64,000 bases of DNA from JANQMY01 sp965227095. Its GTDB lineage: Bacteria; Pseudomonadota; Alphaproteobacteria; JANQMY01. This document shows, piece by piece, positions 44,278 to 51,665 of this stretch. The notes under the pieces were generated by a model, which saw only the letters and a program-made list of their open reading frames with translations, had not been told where the DNA came from and did not search any database. Within the stretch, counting starts at the first letter, position 1. Each line of letters opens with the position of its first letter. The translations under genes were made by a program, and so were the position numbers. The stretch covers positions 3,100,001-3,164,000 of the forward strand of contig CBDDFL010000001.1 in assembly GCA_965227095.1 (NCBI GenBank), in the 5' to 3' direction.

Positions 44278-45336
44278 ATGTCCGTGAAACCCGGCGTTGT
44301 GAGCGGAGAAGACTATCAGACCCTGTTGAAAGCCTGTAAGGACGGCAAATACGCTCTGCCGGCTGTAAACGTGGTGGGCACGAATTCCGTCAATGCAGTG
44401 CTGGAAGCGGCGGCGAAAAACAAATCGGACGTCATCATCCAAGCCTCAAACGGCGGCGCGGAATTTTATGCCGGCAAAGGCATGCCGGACAGTTTCCAGG
44501 CCAAGGTCCTGGGCGCGGTTTCCCTGGCCCAACATGTGCACTTATTGGCGGAACATTACGGGGTGTGTGTTGTTCTGCACACAGATCATGCGAACAAGAA
44601 ATTGATACCCTGGGTCGAAGCCCTGCTGGACCACGGCGAAGCTTTCTACAAAGAAAACGGCAAGCCGCTTTACAGCACCCACATGCTTGACCTTTCCGAA
44701 GAAGACATCGACGAAAATATCAGCGAATGCGCGCGCGTTCTAAAACGCATGGTGCCGTTGGATATGAGCTTGGAAATCGAACTGGGTGTCACCGGCGGCG
44801 AAGAAGACGGCGTCGGCTCTGACGAGGTGGACAACGACAAGCTCTATACCCAGCCGGAAGATGTTCTGAAAGCCCATGATGTCCTGTCGCCCATCGGTCA
44901 TTATTCTCTGGCCGCGTCCTTCGGCAATGTGCATGGCGTTTACAAACCGGGCAATGTGCAGCTGCGTCCGGAGATCTTGAAGAACAGCCAAGCGCTCATC
45001 CAAGAACGCTACCAGACCAGTGACAACCCGTTGGACTTGGTGTTCCACGGCGGTTCCGGTTCCGAAAAAGCCAAGATCGACGAAGCGCTGCAATATGGCG
45101 TCTTCAAAATGAATATCGATACGGACACCCAATTCGCCCAAGCGGAAGCCGTGGGCAAATATGTGGATGAACATCCGCGGGCGTTCAAATACCAGATCGA
45201 TCCGGATGACGACACGCCCTACAAAAAGCAATACGACCCGCGCAAATGGCTGCGGGCCGCGGAAGAGCATATGGTGGCACGTTTGGATGAAGCCTTTGCC
45301 GATCTAAAATCCACCGGCAAGTCCATCGCGGGTTAA
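44278..45336 (+). CDS. fba: Class II fructose-bisphosphate aldolase
   Basis: Zinc aldolase interconverting fructose-1,6-bisphosphate with triose phosphates. Zinc-binding residues are in VVLHTDHANKK and the later His-bearing SLAASFGNVHGVYKPGN; the phosphate-binding LVFHGGSGSEK and NIDTDTQFA follow. The 352 residues are of the E. coli FbaA type (class IIA). AAGGAG lies 9 bases before the ATG at 44278; an in-frame GTG at 44269 overlaps that site. It is a single gene, with its own upstream region after the urcA terminator, away from other glycolytic genes. Confidence 0.95.
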   Translation: MSVKPGVVSGEDYQTLLKACKDGKYALPAVNVVGTNSVNAVLEAAAKNKSDVIIQASNGGAEFYAGKGMPDSFQAKVLGAVSLAQHVHLLAEHYGVCVVLHTDHANKKLIPWVEALLDHGEAFYKENGKPLYSTHMLDLSEEDIDENISECARVLKRMVPLDMSLEIELGVTGGEEDGVGSDEVDNDKLYTQPEDVLKAHDVLSPIGHYSLAASFGNVHGVYKPGNVQLRPEILKNSQALIQERYQTSDNPLDLVFHGGSGSEKAKIDEALQYGVFKMNIDTDTQFAQAEAVGKYVDEHPRAFKYQIDPDDDTPYKKQYDPRKWLRAAEEHMVARLDEAFADLKSTGKSIAG

Positions 45337-45385
45337 CCCCCTGATCCCGCACTTTCGGACTGCGGCTTACGCCGAATTTCAATGG

Positions 45386-45418
45386 GAGTTTCGATAGGGT
45401 CAGACCCTGTTGAAACTC
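45386..45418. repeat. GGGTC-type palindrome, copy C
   Basis: GAGTTTCGATAGGGTC, centre A, GACCCTGTTGAAACTC: 16-bp arms with few mismatches, the longest copy. It lies 50 bases beyond the fba stop and 58 before the stop of the peptidase gene. Confidence 0.8.
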
Positions 45419-45475
45419 TATTGACACGAGCCGGTGTCCCTCGTTGTCTCAGACGAAAAAGGGCGAAGGGCTGTG

Positions 45476-46210
45476 TCAGTCGGCCGTCGTCGTCGCTGCG
45501 CTTAGGGCCTCGTCAAAGGGCACCCCATCTGCGACCTCATCAAGAATTTGCAAAATGCCCTCTTGACCGATGGCCGCGTCCAGTTGAGCGACCATCATCA
45601 ACGAGCCACCATAAACCTGCCGCCAACCGTGTTGTAGGGTCAGTTCATTCCAATCCCGCCAGTGAGATTGGGATTGGATGGCACGGAGAATATGTTCCGG
45701 CACCTTGCTCGTAAATCTGTCGTCCCGTGACACAAAAACAGCAAGTCCTTCATCAAACCAAGCCGGTACGGCACCAAAGAACGTACGCCATTCGCCCACA
45801 TGGCCTTTCAAAGCGGTATGGGTTAACTCATGGCTGGCGATCGTTGTGTTAATCCCCTTCTTGTTTAATCGAATGGCCCGTTTTCCATAGGCAACCCCAC
45901 GTGCATTCTGTTGTCCGAAGACGGCGTTGCACGTGTCGTCCGGGCACACAACAATGGTCGGGCGCGGCACCGCCGCACCGAAATACGAAGAGACACGGCC
46001 CTCTGCTTCGGTGACGATTTTGACCACGCGTTGCCGGTCTGACATGTCGATGGTGGCCGGCACAAAAACGTTTTGGCTTATTTCTTCAAAACCAAACAGA
46101 CCAGGTGCCAACAGTCTTTGAGGCCCGGGAATTGCGACCGCGGCAATCGCCGTAGATGAAATCAAAAAACTAAACAGGGCTCCGGCAAGGAGTATGATTT
46201 TTCGGGTCAC
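45476..46210 (-). CDS. Secreted putative zinc metallopeptidase (HExxH, MA-like)
   Basis: The signal peptide MTRKIILLAGALFSFLISST is cut after AIAA. The zinc motif is His127-Glu128-xx-His131 in ASHELTHTAL, and the third ligand is Glu154 in WFDEGLAVF, giving the gluzincin arrangement. The 244 residues are small, without an obvious extra domain. The start is a GTG at 46210 with GAGG 5 bases upstream; a GTG at 46225 is also in frame. Cys89 and Cys94 may pair. The substrate is unknown; such MA-like proteins are common in alphaproteobacteria. Confidence 0.8.
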   Translation of the reverse strand: MTRKIILLAGALFSFLISSTAIAAVAIPGPQRLLAPGLFGFEEISQNVFVPATIDMSDRQRVVKIVTEAEGRVSSYFGAAVPRPTIVVCPDDTCNAVFGQQNARGVAYGKRAIRLNKKGINTTIASHELTHTALKGHVGEWRTFFGAVPAWFDEGLAVFVSRDDRFTSKVPEHILRAIQSQSHWRDWNELTLQHGWRQVYGGSLMMVAQLDAAIGQEGILQILDEVADGVPFDEALSAATTTAD

Positions 46211-46316
46211 AACCACCTCATCCACGATCGTCTAACGCCGCGTCCATTTTCCACGGCCTCTCAACACATAGTAACGCTTCCGATCTTAGAAAAGAGATTT
46301 TCTATTGACCCCTAAT

Positions 46317-46343
46317 TTTCAACGGGGTTGGACCCTATTGAAA
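46317..46343. repeat. GGGTC-type palindrome, copy D
   Basis: TTTCAACGGGGTT, centre G, GACCCTATTGAAA: 13-bp arms with three mismatches to perfect pairing. It lies 16 bases beyond the histidine phosphatase stop and upstream of the peptidase gene. Confidence 0.8.
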
Positions 46344-46359
46344 CCGCGTTTTGGAGCCT

Positions 46360-46938
46360 CTATAGGACCTCCTCTATCGGCATCCACCCGTGACGAATCT
46401 CGCGGGTGGTGCGGTCGAACGCGATCACATTGCCGCCCCCTGGCGGTTGATCATGGCGCCGGCTGATGGGCGTGTCCGCGAGATAACAATAAAGCAGCGT
46501 GCCCACACCGCCGTGCCCCACACAAAGAATGTCGCCCTCGGGCGCTTCGTCCAACACCTTCAGAACTTCGCCAACGATCCGCGCCTGAGCATCGGCCGCC
46601 CGCTCCCATCCGCGTACTGATTTATTGGGCTCGGCGAAAAACTGATCCACCACTTGTTCAAATTTTTCAGGTTCAAGAAACCCCGTCGCGGACCGGTCGT
46701 TTTCGTGCATGCGGTCGCGCACGGTGACCGCAACACCGATCGCCTTCGAAACGCACGCGGCGGTGTCCAGCGCCTTTCGTTCGGCGCTCGACACAATGGT
46801 TTTAGTTGCAACGAGCCCCGCCCATTCTGCAAATCGTTCCGCCCGCTCGTGTCCAAGGGCATTTAAACCCCATTCCGGCACCGGAACATCGGCCTCAATT
46901 TGCACTTGCGGGTGGGAAAGATAGCGGACTACGCCCAT
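46360..46938 (-). CDS. Histidine phosphatase family protein, variant active site
   Basis: Phosphoglycerate-mutase fold. The usual RHG motif is SHP here: Leu-Ser-His9-Pro-Gln near the N terminus. The nucleophile His9 is kept but the Arg before it is Ser. Arg54 (SSAERKALDTA) and His142 (CVGHGG) match the other active-site positions. This looks like a known minor subgroup, and phosphatase activity is plausible but not certain. The ATG at 46938 has GAGGG 6 bases upstream and gives 192 residues. It is divergent from the SDR gene. Confidence 0.8.
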   Translation of the reverse strand: MGVVRYLSHPQVQIEADVPVPEWGLNALGHERAERFAEWAGLVATKTIVSSAERKALDTAACVSKAIGVAVTVRDRMHENDRSATGFLEPEKFEQVVDQFFAEPNKSVRGWERAADAQARIVGEVLKVLDEAPEGDILCVGHGGVGTLLYCYLADTPISRRHDQPPGGGNVIAFDRTTREIRHGWMPIEEVL

Positions 46939-47011
46939 AATCGCCCTCAAAATAAAAGGAAGACGTTTGGCTAAACACCGTCTTCCATCCCCTTACTAAG
47001 CAGGAGGAAAC

Positions 47012-47788
47012 ATGGATCTTCAAGGGAAAAGCGCGATCGTCACCGGGGCCGCCCGCGGCATGGGGGCTGCCACAGTGCGCGCCTTTATGGCTGCCGGTGC
47101 CAATGTGGTGGCCATGGACCTCAACGACGAAGGTGGGCAGGAGGTCGTTCAACAGGCGAAAGAACTGGGCCCCGGCGATGCGCATTATCAGCATGTGGAT
47201 GTGTCGACTAAAGATAGCGTCGATGCCGCTTTCGACAAAGCAGTGGCACAACTCGGCGATCTCCACATCCTTGCGCATCCCGCGGCCATACAGGCCCCGT
47301 CTCAGGCCACCACGGTGAGCGTTGAAGAATGGGACACAATGTTTGCGGTCAATGTGCGCGGCACCATGCTGACCAACCAGGCAGCCTATCCTCACCTCAA
47401 AAAGGCAGGCGGCGGGTCCATTATTAATTTCGGATCGATTTCCGGCCAGCGCCCGGAACCGGGCTCTGTTGCTTATTCCGCCTCCAAAGGGGCGGTCCAT
47501 TCCTGGACGCGATCGGCGGCCGCCAATTGGGGCCCCGACAAGGTGCGCGTGAACGCCATTCTGCCGGCCATTGCAACGCCCATGTTCGAAAACGCCATCT
47601 CCGGCATGTCGGAGGAGCAAATGAACGCCATGTATTGGATCAATCTGCACACGATCGTCTTGGGCAATGAATATGGCGATGCGGACCGCGACTTAGGCCC
47701 TGTGATGGTGTTTCTGGCATCTGATGCGTCGCGCTTCATCACCGGTCAGATGATCCCGGTCGACGGCGGACAAACCAATGTGCGGTAA
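47012..47788 (+). CDS. Short-chain dehydrogenase/reductase
   Basis: Classical SDR. Cofactor motif TGAARGMGAATV near residue 12, an altered NNAG (AHPAA), Ser in FGSISG, and the catalytic Tyr and Lys in YSASKGAVH. The 258 residues end in FITGQMIPVDGGQTNVR. AGGAGG precedes the ATG by 5 bases. The Asp in VVAMDLND at the end of beta strand 2 favours NAD over NADP. The substrate is unknown. It is divergent from the histidine phosphatase and convergent with the crotonase. Confidence 0.88.
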   Translation: MDLQGKSAIVTGAARGMGAATVRAFMAAGANVVAMDLNDEGGQEVVQQAKELGPGDAHYQHVDVSTKDSVDAAFDKAVAQLGDLHILAHPAAIQAPSQATTVSVEEWDTMFAVNVRGTMLTNQAAYPHLKKAGGGSIINFGSISGQRPEPGSVAYSASKGAVHSWTRSAAANWGPDKVRVNAILPAIATPMFENAISGMSEEQMNAMYWINLHTIVLGNEYGDADRDLGPVMVFLASDASRFITGQMIPVDGGQTNVR

Positions 47789-47831
47789 ATTGCAGAGCTT
47801 TACTGCACCGGGACCGCACATTTGAATGTCA

Positions 47832-47851
47832 AACATCGCAATTGCGATGTT
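47832..47851. terminator. Perfect 20-bp palindrome between convergent genes
   Basis: AACATCGCAATTGCGATGTT pairs completely with itself and overlaps the crotonase stop codon. It lies 43 bases after the SDR stop. It could serve as a shared terminator for both strands, but there is no T run on either side. Confidence 0.5.
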
Positions 47852-48596
47852 AAGAACCACCAGGCAAGACCACAGTCGACGGCGTTTTCGTCTTGGCCGC
47901 ATAGGCTTCCAGTGTCAATTCACAGTCAATCGCTTTGCGCATCTCGCTCATGGCGGCCCTTCTTACACCTTTTTTTGCGACAGCATGGGAGGGCCGGTGA
48001 ATAGCGGACACACCGGTGACTATTGATTCAAGCGTTTGCTCAAGAACATCTTTCGCGACGACGAGATCGAGCAAACCTGCCCGTTCCGCATCAGTTGGCT
48101 CAAACATTTCCCCCAACACTGCCGTGCGGTTGAGCGCGGACGGGGTCATGCGGCTGCGCGCGAGTTCAATGGCAAAGCCCGGTGGCGATATGCCAATGGC
48201 CACCTCATTGAGGCCCATTTTGTAAGGTCCCTGTTCCGCGAGACGCACATCGCACGCCAGCAGCAAAAACGTACCCATGGGAAACGCGTGCCCTTGCATG
48301 ACGCCGATGGTGGGGTGCGGGAACGACATCAACCGCAGTGCCAGTTCCGCGCCTGTCTTTACCATTTCCAGGCTCTTTTCCGGATCGTTTGCCGCGAACA
48401 CTTTAAGGTCAAACCCCGCCGAAAACACTTTTGGACGTGTTGACCGGAGGATCGTGACCGCCCCCTCTTGTTCAGCTTGATCGAGAGCGTTTCCAATGTC
48501 CTTCAGCATATCGGTAGACATCACATTGACCTTGCCATCGTCCAGCGCGATGGTCGCGATACCGTCTTTACACGAATATTTTACGCGGTCTGTCAT
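47850..48596 (-). CDS. Crotonase/enoyl-CoA hydratase family protein
   Basis: CoA-thioester enzyme of the crotonase fold: the ILRSTRPKVFSAGFDLKVF oxyanion region, then GHAFPMGTFLLLACDVRLAEQGPYKMGLNEV. The two glutamates that hydrate enoyl-CoA in classical members (in GGGxEL and in the GxxPGxGG region) are absent, replaced around FLLLACD and ISPPGFA. It may be an isomerase, hydrolase or lyase rather than a hydratase. The ATG at 48596 has GAGGAG 6 bases upstream and gives 248 residues. It is divergent from an LmrA-like TetR that probably controls it. Confidence 0.85.
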   Translation of the reverse strand: MTDRVKYSCKDGIATIALDDGKVNVMSTDMLKDIGNALDQAEQEGAVTILRSTRPKVFSAGFDLKVFAANDPEKSLEMVKTGAELALRLMSFPHPTIGVMQGHAFPMGTFLLLACDVRLAEQGPYKMGLNEVAIGISPPGFAIELARSRMTPSALNRTAVLGEMFEPTDAERAGLLDLVVAKDVLEQTLESIVTGVSAIHRPSHAVAKKGVRRAAMSEMRKAIDCELTLEAYAAKTKTPSTVVLPGGS

Positions 48597-48632
48597 TTCG
48601 AACTCCTCTTTATAGGTAACGGAGCCGCTGAA

Positions 48633-48664
48633 TTGACAAGCTGATGTAGACCAGTCAATATAAA
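48633..48664 (+). promoter_or_regulatory. Promoter/operator between crotonase and TetR genes
   Basis: TTGACA (48633-48638) is followed by TAGACCAGTCAA (48647-48658), close to the TAGACC-x-GTCTA site bound by LmrA/YxaF-type TetR proteins, which is the group of the neighbouring regulator. CAATAT/TATAAA near 48656-48664 can serve as -10. Confidence 0.6.
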
Positions 48665-48678
48665 ACAAAGGAAAAAAA

Positions 48679-49278
48679 ATGCCTGCTGTCGCAAAACATC
48701 GAAAACCCATTATTGACGCTGCGGTAACACTGTTTCGTCGGCAGGGTTATGCAAACACCGGCTTAAACGAAATCGTTCAACAGAGCGGAGCACCCAAGGG
48801 ATCGCTCTATTACTATTTTCCGGAGGGAAAAACATCCATTGCCGCTGCTGCTGTTTTGGAAGCGGGTGAACGTGTCGCCAAAACCGTACAGGACCTATCG
48901 GATAAAGCAACGTCAACGGCAAACCTTATGCGGGCGCATGCAAAACTACTTGCGAAGTGGATGCGAGAGTCGACCTATCGGGACGGCTGTCCAATTACCA
49001 CCGTATTGCTTGAGATGGCACCGCAAGACCGGGCTGTCTCTGAGGCTGGCCGAAAAGCCTATGGCATGCGGATCAGCATTATGCGGGAAAAACTGATTGA
49101 AGATGGATTCCCGGCAAAGGAAGCAAAGCGATTAGCAACAACCTGCGTTTCCGCGCTTCAGGGCGCTCTCATTCAAGCGCGCATTGAACGAAGCGGTGCG
49201 CCTATTGAGACCGCGGCGGATGAAATTGCCAAGCTGCTGGAAAATCACCCGCTGCGTGCGTCAACCGTCAAGCAATAG
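48679..49278 (+). CDS. TetR family regulator, LmrA/YxaF-like
   Basis: The helix-turn-helix region is KPIIDAAVTLFRRQGYANTGLNE followed by SGAPKGSLYYYFPEGKTSIA; PKGSLYYYFPEGK is typical of the LmrA/YxaF subgroup. The C-terminal domain includes GCPITTVLLEMAP, also a subgroup feature. The 199 residues are normal. AAAGGAAA precedes the ATG. It is divergent from the crotonase with a matching operator in between. Its 3' end overlaps the PhyH gene on the other strand by 18 bases. Confidence 0.9.
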   Translation: MPAVAKHRKPIIDAAVTLFRRQGYANTGLNEIVQQSGAPKGSLYYYFPEGKTSIAAAAVLEAGERVAKTVQDLSDKATSTANLMRAHAKLLAKWMRESTYRDGCPITTVLLEMAPQDRAVSEAGRKAYGMRISIMREKLIEDGFPAKEAKRLATTCVSALQGALIQARIERSGAPIETAADEIAKLLENHPLRASTVKQ

Positions 49279-50091
49279 CCCAGCGTCTTCATAGTCCACC
49301 ATCCCAAGACGCGCGGCGGCCGGCGGCACATAGGACCGGAAACCGAGCATGGTTTGCACATGTTCCGGCATGGTGCGGGCTTCTTCCAGTGTCGTCGTGA
49401 GTTGATGGTTTTCTTCCGCGCGCAACCACCCCAAACAAAACCCAGCGTGCAATCCCACGCGCCATTGATCGTCTGACGTATTTTCACCACCGCCGTGAAT
49501 GACCTTACCGCTATAGAGCAGCGCATCACCAGCCTTCATGATTGCTTGGCAGGTACTGCCCTCAGGCACATCCGGCATGGCGCCGGGCCATTTATGGCTG
49601 CCGGGGGCGATGACGGTCGCGCCATTTTCTTCGGTAAAATCGGTCAACGCAAAAATGGCCGTAATGGTGATTTCATGGTCCTGCCCGGCGGCTTCCGGCC
49701 AGTTGAGTTCATCCCGGTGTAGGATCTGCGGTGTTTCCTTCGGGCCAATGCAAATCAGCTGACCCGTATTGAGATAATAATTATCCGCCCCCAGATAATG
49801 ATCCCCCATGGCGCGGTAAAGCGGATCGCACAGAAGGTCGCACCACGCTTTTGACTTGCCGGCAAGGCCGGTGATGCGTTTGGTGTTTTCGCCGTGAAAT
49901 TCTTTCCAGAAGTCATTGCCGCCCCGAACGCCGGGCGTGTGGCGGCTGACCAAGGGCATGGCATCGTCCCGCAACCGGCCGAGAAGATCCGCGTCCATGA
50001 AGTTTTCGACAATAAGACCGCCATCTTCGTCGATGGCCGCCCAAATGTCTGCCTGGGATGCTGTTTTCGGGAGATGTTTCAAAGACGGCAT
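49261..50091 (-). CDS. Phytanoyl-CoA dioxygenase (PhyH) family protein
   Basis: Fe(II)/2-oxoglutarate-dependent oxygenase fold. Iron ligands are His125 and Asp127 (LHRDEL) and His199 (KVIHGGGENTS); Arg211 in QWRVGLH probably binds 2-oxoglutarate. The 276 residues are full length. GGGGAAC lies 4 bases before the ATG. It is divergent from a TetR across a 90-base gap with a palindrome. The substrate is unknown. Confidence 0.88.
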   Translation of the reverse strand: MPSLKHLPKTASQADIWAAIDEDGGLIVENFMDADLLGRLRDDAMPLVSRHTPGVRGGNDFWKEFHGENTKRITGLAGKSKAWCDLLCDPLYRAMGDHYLGADNYYLNTGQLICIGPKETPQILHRDELNWPEAAGQDHEITITAIFALTDFTEENGATVIAPGSHKWPGAMPDVPEGSTCQAIMKAGDALLYSGKVIHGGGENTSDDQWRVGLHAGFCLGWLRAEENHQLTTTLEEARTMPEHVQTMLGFRSYVPPAAARLGMVDYEDAGLLLDG

Positions 50092-50113
50092 GGTGTTCCC
50101 CTTTTCACATAAC

Positions 50114-50147
50114 CTTGTTGCATATCGATTGATATGTTATAAACAAG
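50114..50147. promoter_or_regulatory. Palindromic operator between PhyH and TetR genes
   Basis: CATATC-GATT-GATATG (50121-50136) is a perfect inverted repeat; CTTGTT (50114-50119) and AACAAG (50142-50147) form an outer pair. TATAAA also lies in the right half. The position suits autoregulation and control of PhyH by the TetR at 50181. Confidence 0.6.
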
Positions 50148-50180
50148 ATCACGTCAAGAGACTTATTGTCAGGAGTTTCC

Positions 50181-50750
50181 ATGCCCCGCCCCGCCTACCC
50201 GGAACAACGCCGCACTGAAGTGGTCGAAGGTGCCTTTCGCTTGCTCGCGCGCGACGGTGTTGAAGGATTTTCCATGCGGGCGGTCGCCCAAGAAACGGGA
50301 TGTACCATTGGGCTCATCAATCATTGGTTCGCCTCAAAAGATGACGTGATTGACGCCGCGGTTGCACAAGCCATCGACGATGCGCTCGATCGGTCACGGG
50401 CAGCCCTGTCCGACAGCACCACCGTCGAGGACGGACTGGTTCAATTTCTCCCGTTGGATGAAACACGTGTATCGGAACTTCGCATCTGGCTAGCCTTTTG
50501 GGCGATGTCGATCAGCCGACCCGACCTCAACAAACGCCATAATGCGCGCGCGGCGGAGTTGCGAAAGCTGTTGAAAAAAGACGCCACGTCGATGGGGCTA
50601 TCAAGCGACCGGATCGCGTCGACCATTGACGTGATCATGCCGTTGCTGGACGGCATCACCGTCAATGCCTTGCTGGACCCGGACTATTGGACACCCTCCC
50701 GCCAGCTGAAAGCCCTGCGCACCACATTGGACGCTTTGCAGATCCAATAG
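50181..50750 (+). CDS. TetR/AcrR family transcriptional regulator (BetI-like)
   Basis: The DNA-binding region is RRTEVVEGAFRLLARDGVEGFSM then TGCTIGLINHWFASKDDVID. The TIGLINHWF recognition helix recalls BetI. The 189 residues from the ATG at 50181 are normal; AGGAG lies 6 bases upstream, and an in-frame TTG at 50166 is less likely. It is divergent from PhyH and followed by a PNPOx-like gene 87 bases later. Confidence 0.9.
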   Translation: MPRPAYPEQRRTEVVEGAFRLLARDGVEGFSMRAVAQETGCTIGLINHWFASKDDVIDAAVAQAIDDALDRSRAALSDSTTVEDGLVQFLPLDETRVSELRIWLAFWAMSISRPDLNKRHNARAAELRKLLKKDATSMGLSSDRIASTIDVIMPLLDGITVNALLDPDYWTPSRQLKALRTTLDALQIQ

Positions 50751-50837
50751 GCGGTTCTGCAAAATATCCATCACGGCTAGACGGTGAGTGCCCACGCGCT
50801 AGGATATTGGCAAACACAGCCAAAGAGGAAACGCGCA

Positions 50838-51437
50838 ATGGCCTTATCTCAAACAACCGAACACGAAGTGGTCTCCATCTATCCGTTTACGGATGAAGAC
50901 CGCGATACCCTTCTGACCCACGCGGGCGAAGCGGTCTTAATGTGGGCCACGAAAGATGGCTGGCCCGTTGGCGTCACCCATGCCTTCGTCTGGCATGATG
51001 GGAAAGTGTGGCTCACCTTTGCCTCGCACCGGCACCGGGCGGTGGCGATCAAACGGGACCCGCGCGTGTCCGTCAATGTGAGCAGCGCGAGTTATGGCGC
51101 AACGGCCCCCAAAGGCGCGCCGACCGGCGCCGTCACCATTAAGGGACGTGCCGAATTTTTCGATGATGATGAAACCAAGAAATGGTTTTACCCAGCGCTT
51201 TCAAAAAAGGTGATGCCCAACAATGCGGACGGTGAAGCCTTCTTCAATAATTTGCTGGATACGCCCTTGCGCACCATCATCTCCGTCACCCCCGAAAAGT
51301 TCATTATGTACAATAGCGGCCTCGCGGACCGGCACATGCAAGGCACGGTCGATGAATCTGAACTTGGGGAACGGTTAAGTTCCGATGCGGTGCGCATGAA
51401 TGCGGAACGCGAACGGCGCGGCCTTCCGCCTAAATAG
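50838..51437 (+). CDS. PNPOx-like flavin-binding fold protein
   Basis: Split beta-barrel of the pyridoxamine 5'-phosphate oxidase-like group, many of which bind FMN or F420. Visible: EAVLMWATKDGWPVGVTHAFVWHDGKVWL, then ASHRHRAVAIKRDPRVSV, a typical family segment. The 199 residues from the ATG at 50838 (AGAGGAAA upstream) are full length. It follows the BetI-like TetR, perhaps as a partner gene. There is no sign that it is PdxH itself. It is followed by a strong terminator. Confidence 0.82.
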   Translation: MALSQTTEHEVVSIYPFTDEDRDTLLTHAGEAVLMWATKDGWPVGVTHAFVWHDGKVWLTFASHRHRAVAIKRDPRVSVNVSSASYGATAPKGAPTGAVTIKGRAEFFDDDETKKWFYPALSKKVMPNNADGEAFFNNLLDTPLRTIISVTPEKFIMYNSGLADRHMQGTVDESELGERLSSDAVRMNAERERRGLPPK

Positions 51438-51465
51438 AGGCGCCGCCCCCATCGAGTTGCAGAAG

Positions 51466-51492
51466 AACGCCGGTATCTCCCGGCGTTTTTTT
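51466..51492 (+). terminator. Rho-independent terminator
   Basis: AACGCCGG, loop TATCTC, CCGGCGTT, followed by a T run; 28 bases after the PNPOx-like stop. Confidence 0.9.
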
Positions 51493-51585
51493 GTGGGCGA
51501 AACACCCAACCTATTTTTCATCTTAAGAGCGATGCCAGTAGTCGTGTCGTTAGTTAGCGTTAGGCCGAAAATTTGTCGGACAAGG

Positions 51586-51594
51586 TTATCCACA
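51586..51594 (+). promoter_or_regulatory. Perfect DnaA box upstream of dnaB
   Basis: TTATCCACA, the strict consensus. A second, weaker box (ATTTCCACA read on the minus strand, one mismatch) lies at 51609-51617 in the opposite direction. Both are within 80 bases of the dnaB ATG. Confidence 0.65.
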
Positions 51595-51653
51595 GGACGC
51601 AAATTTCTTGTGGAAATCTGTTTGTGCATGTTTCGATTTCCGAAAGATCGCAT

Positions 51654-51659
51654 TATAAA
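51654..51659 (+). promoter_or_regulatory. Candidate -10 box of dnaB
   Basis: TATAAA ends 6 bases before the dnaB ATG at 51666, so transcription would start at or next to the A of the ATG. The -35 is weak. No ribosome site is present, which fits a leaderless mRNA. Confidence 0.4.
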
Positions 51660-51665
51660 ATTGCG

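Noticed and set aside
46895..47650. Open frame of 251 codons on the minus strand
   Set aside because: Antisense to the SDR gene, which carries the complete cofactor and YxxxK motifs.
39737..51437. Antiviral defence island or prophage
   Set aside because: No nuclease, helicase, methylase, integrase or phage structural gene is seen; the genes are metabolic enzymes and TetR regulators.
51438..51665. Replication origin
   Set aside because: One perfect and one weak DnaA box are present, but there is no cluster of boxes and no long A/T-rich unwinding region, so a regulatory site for dnaB is more likely.
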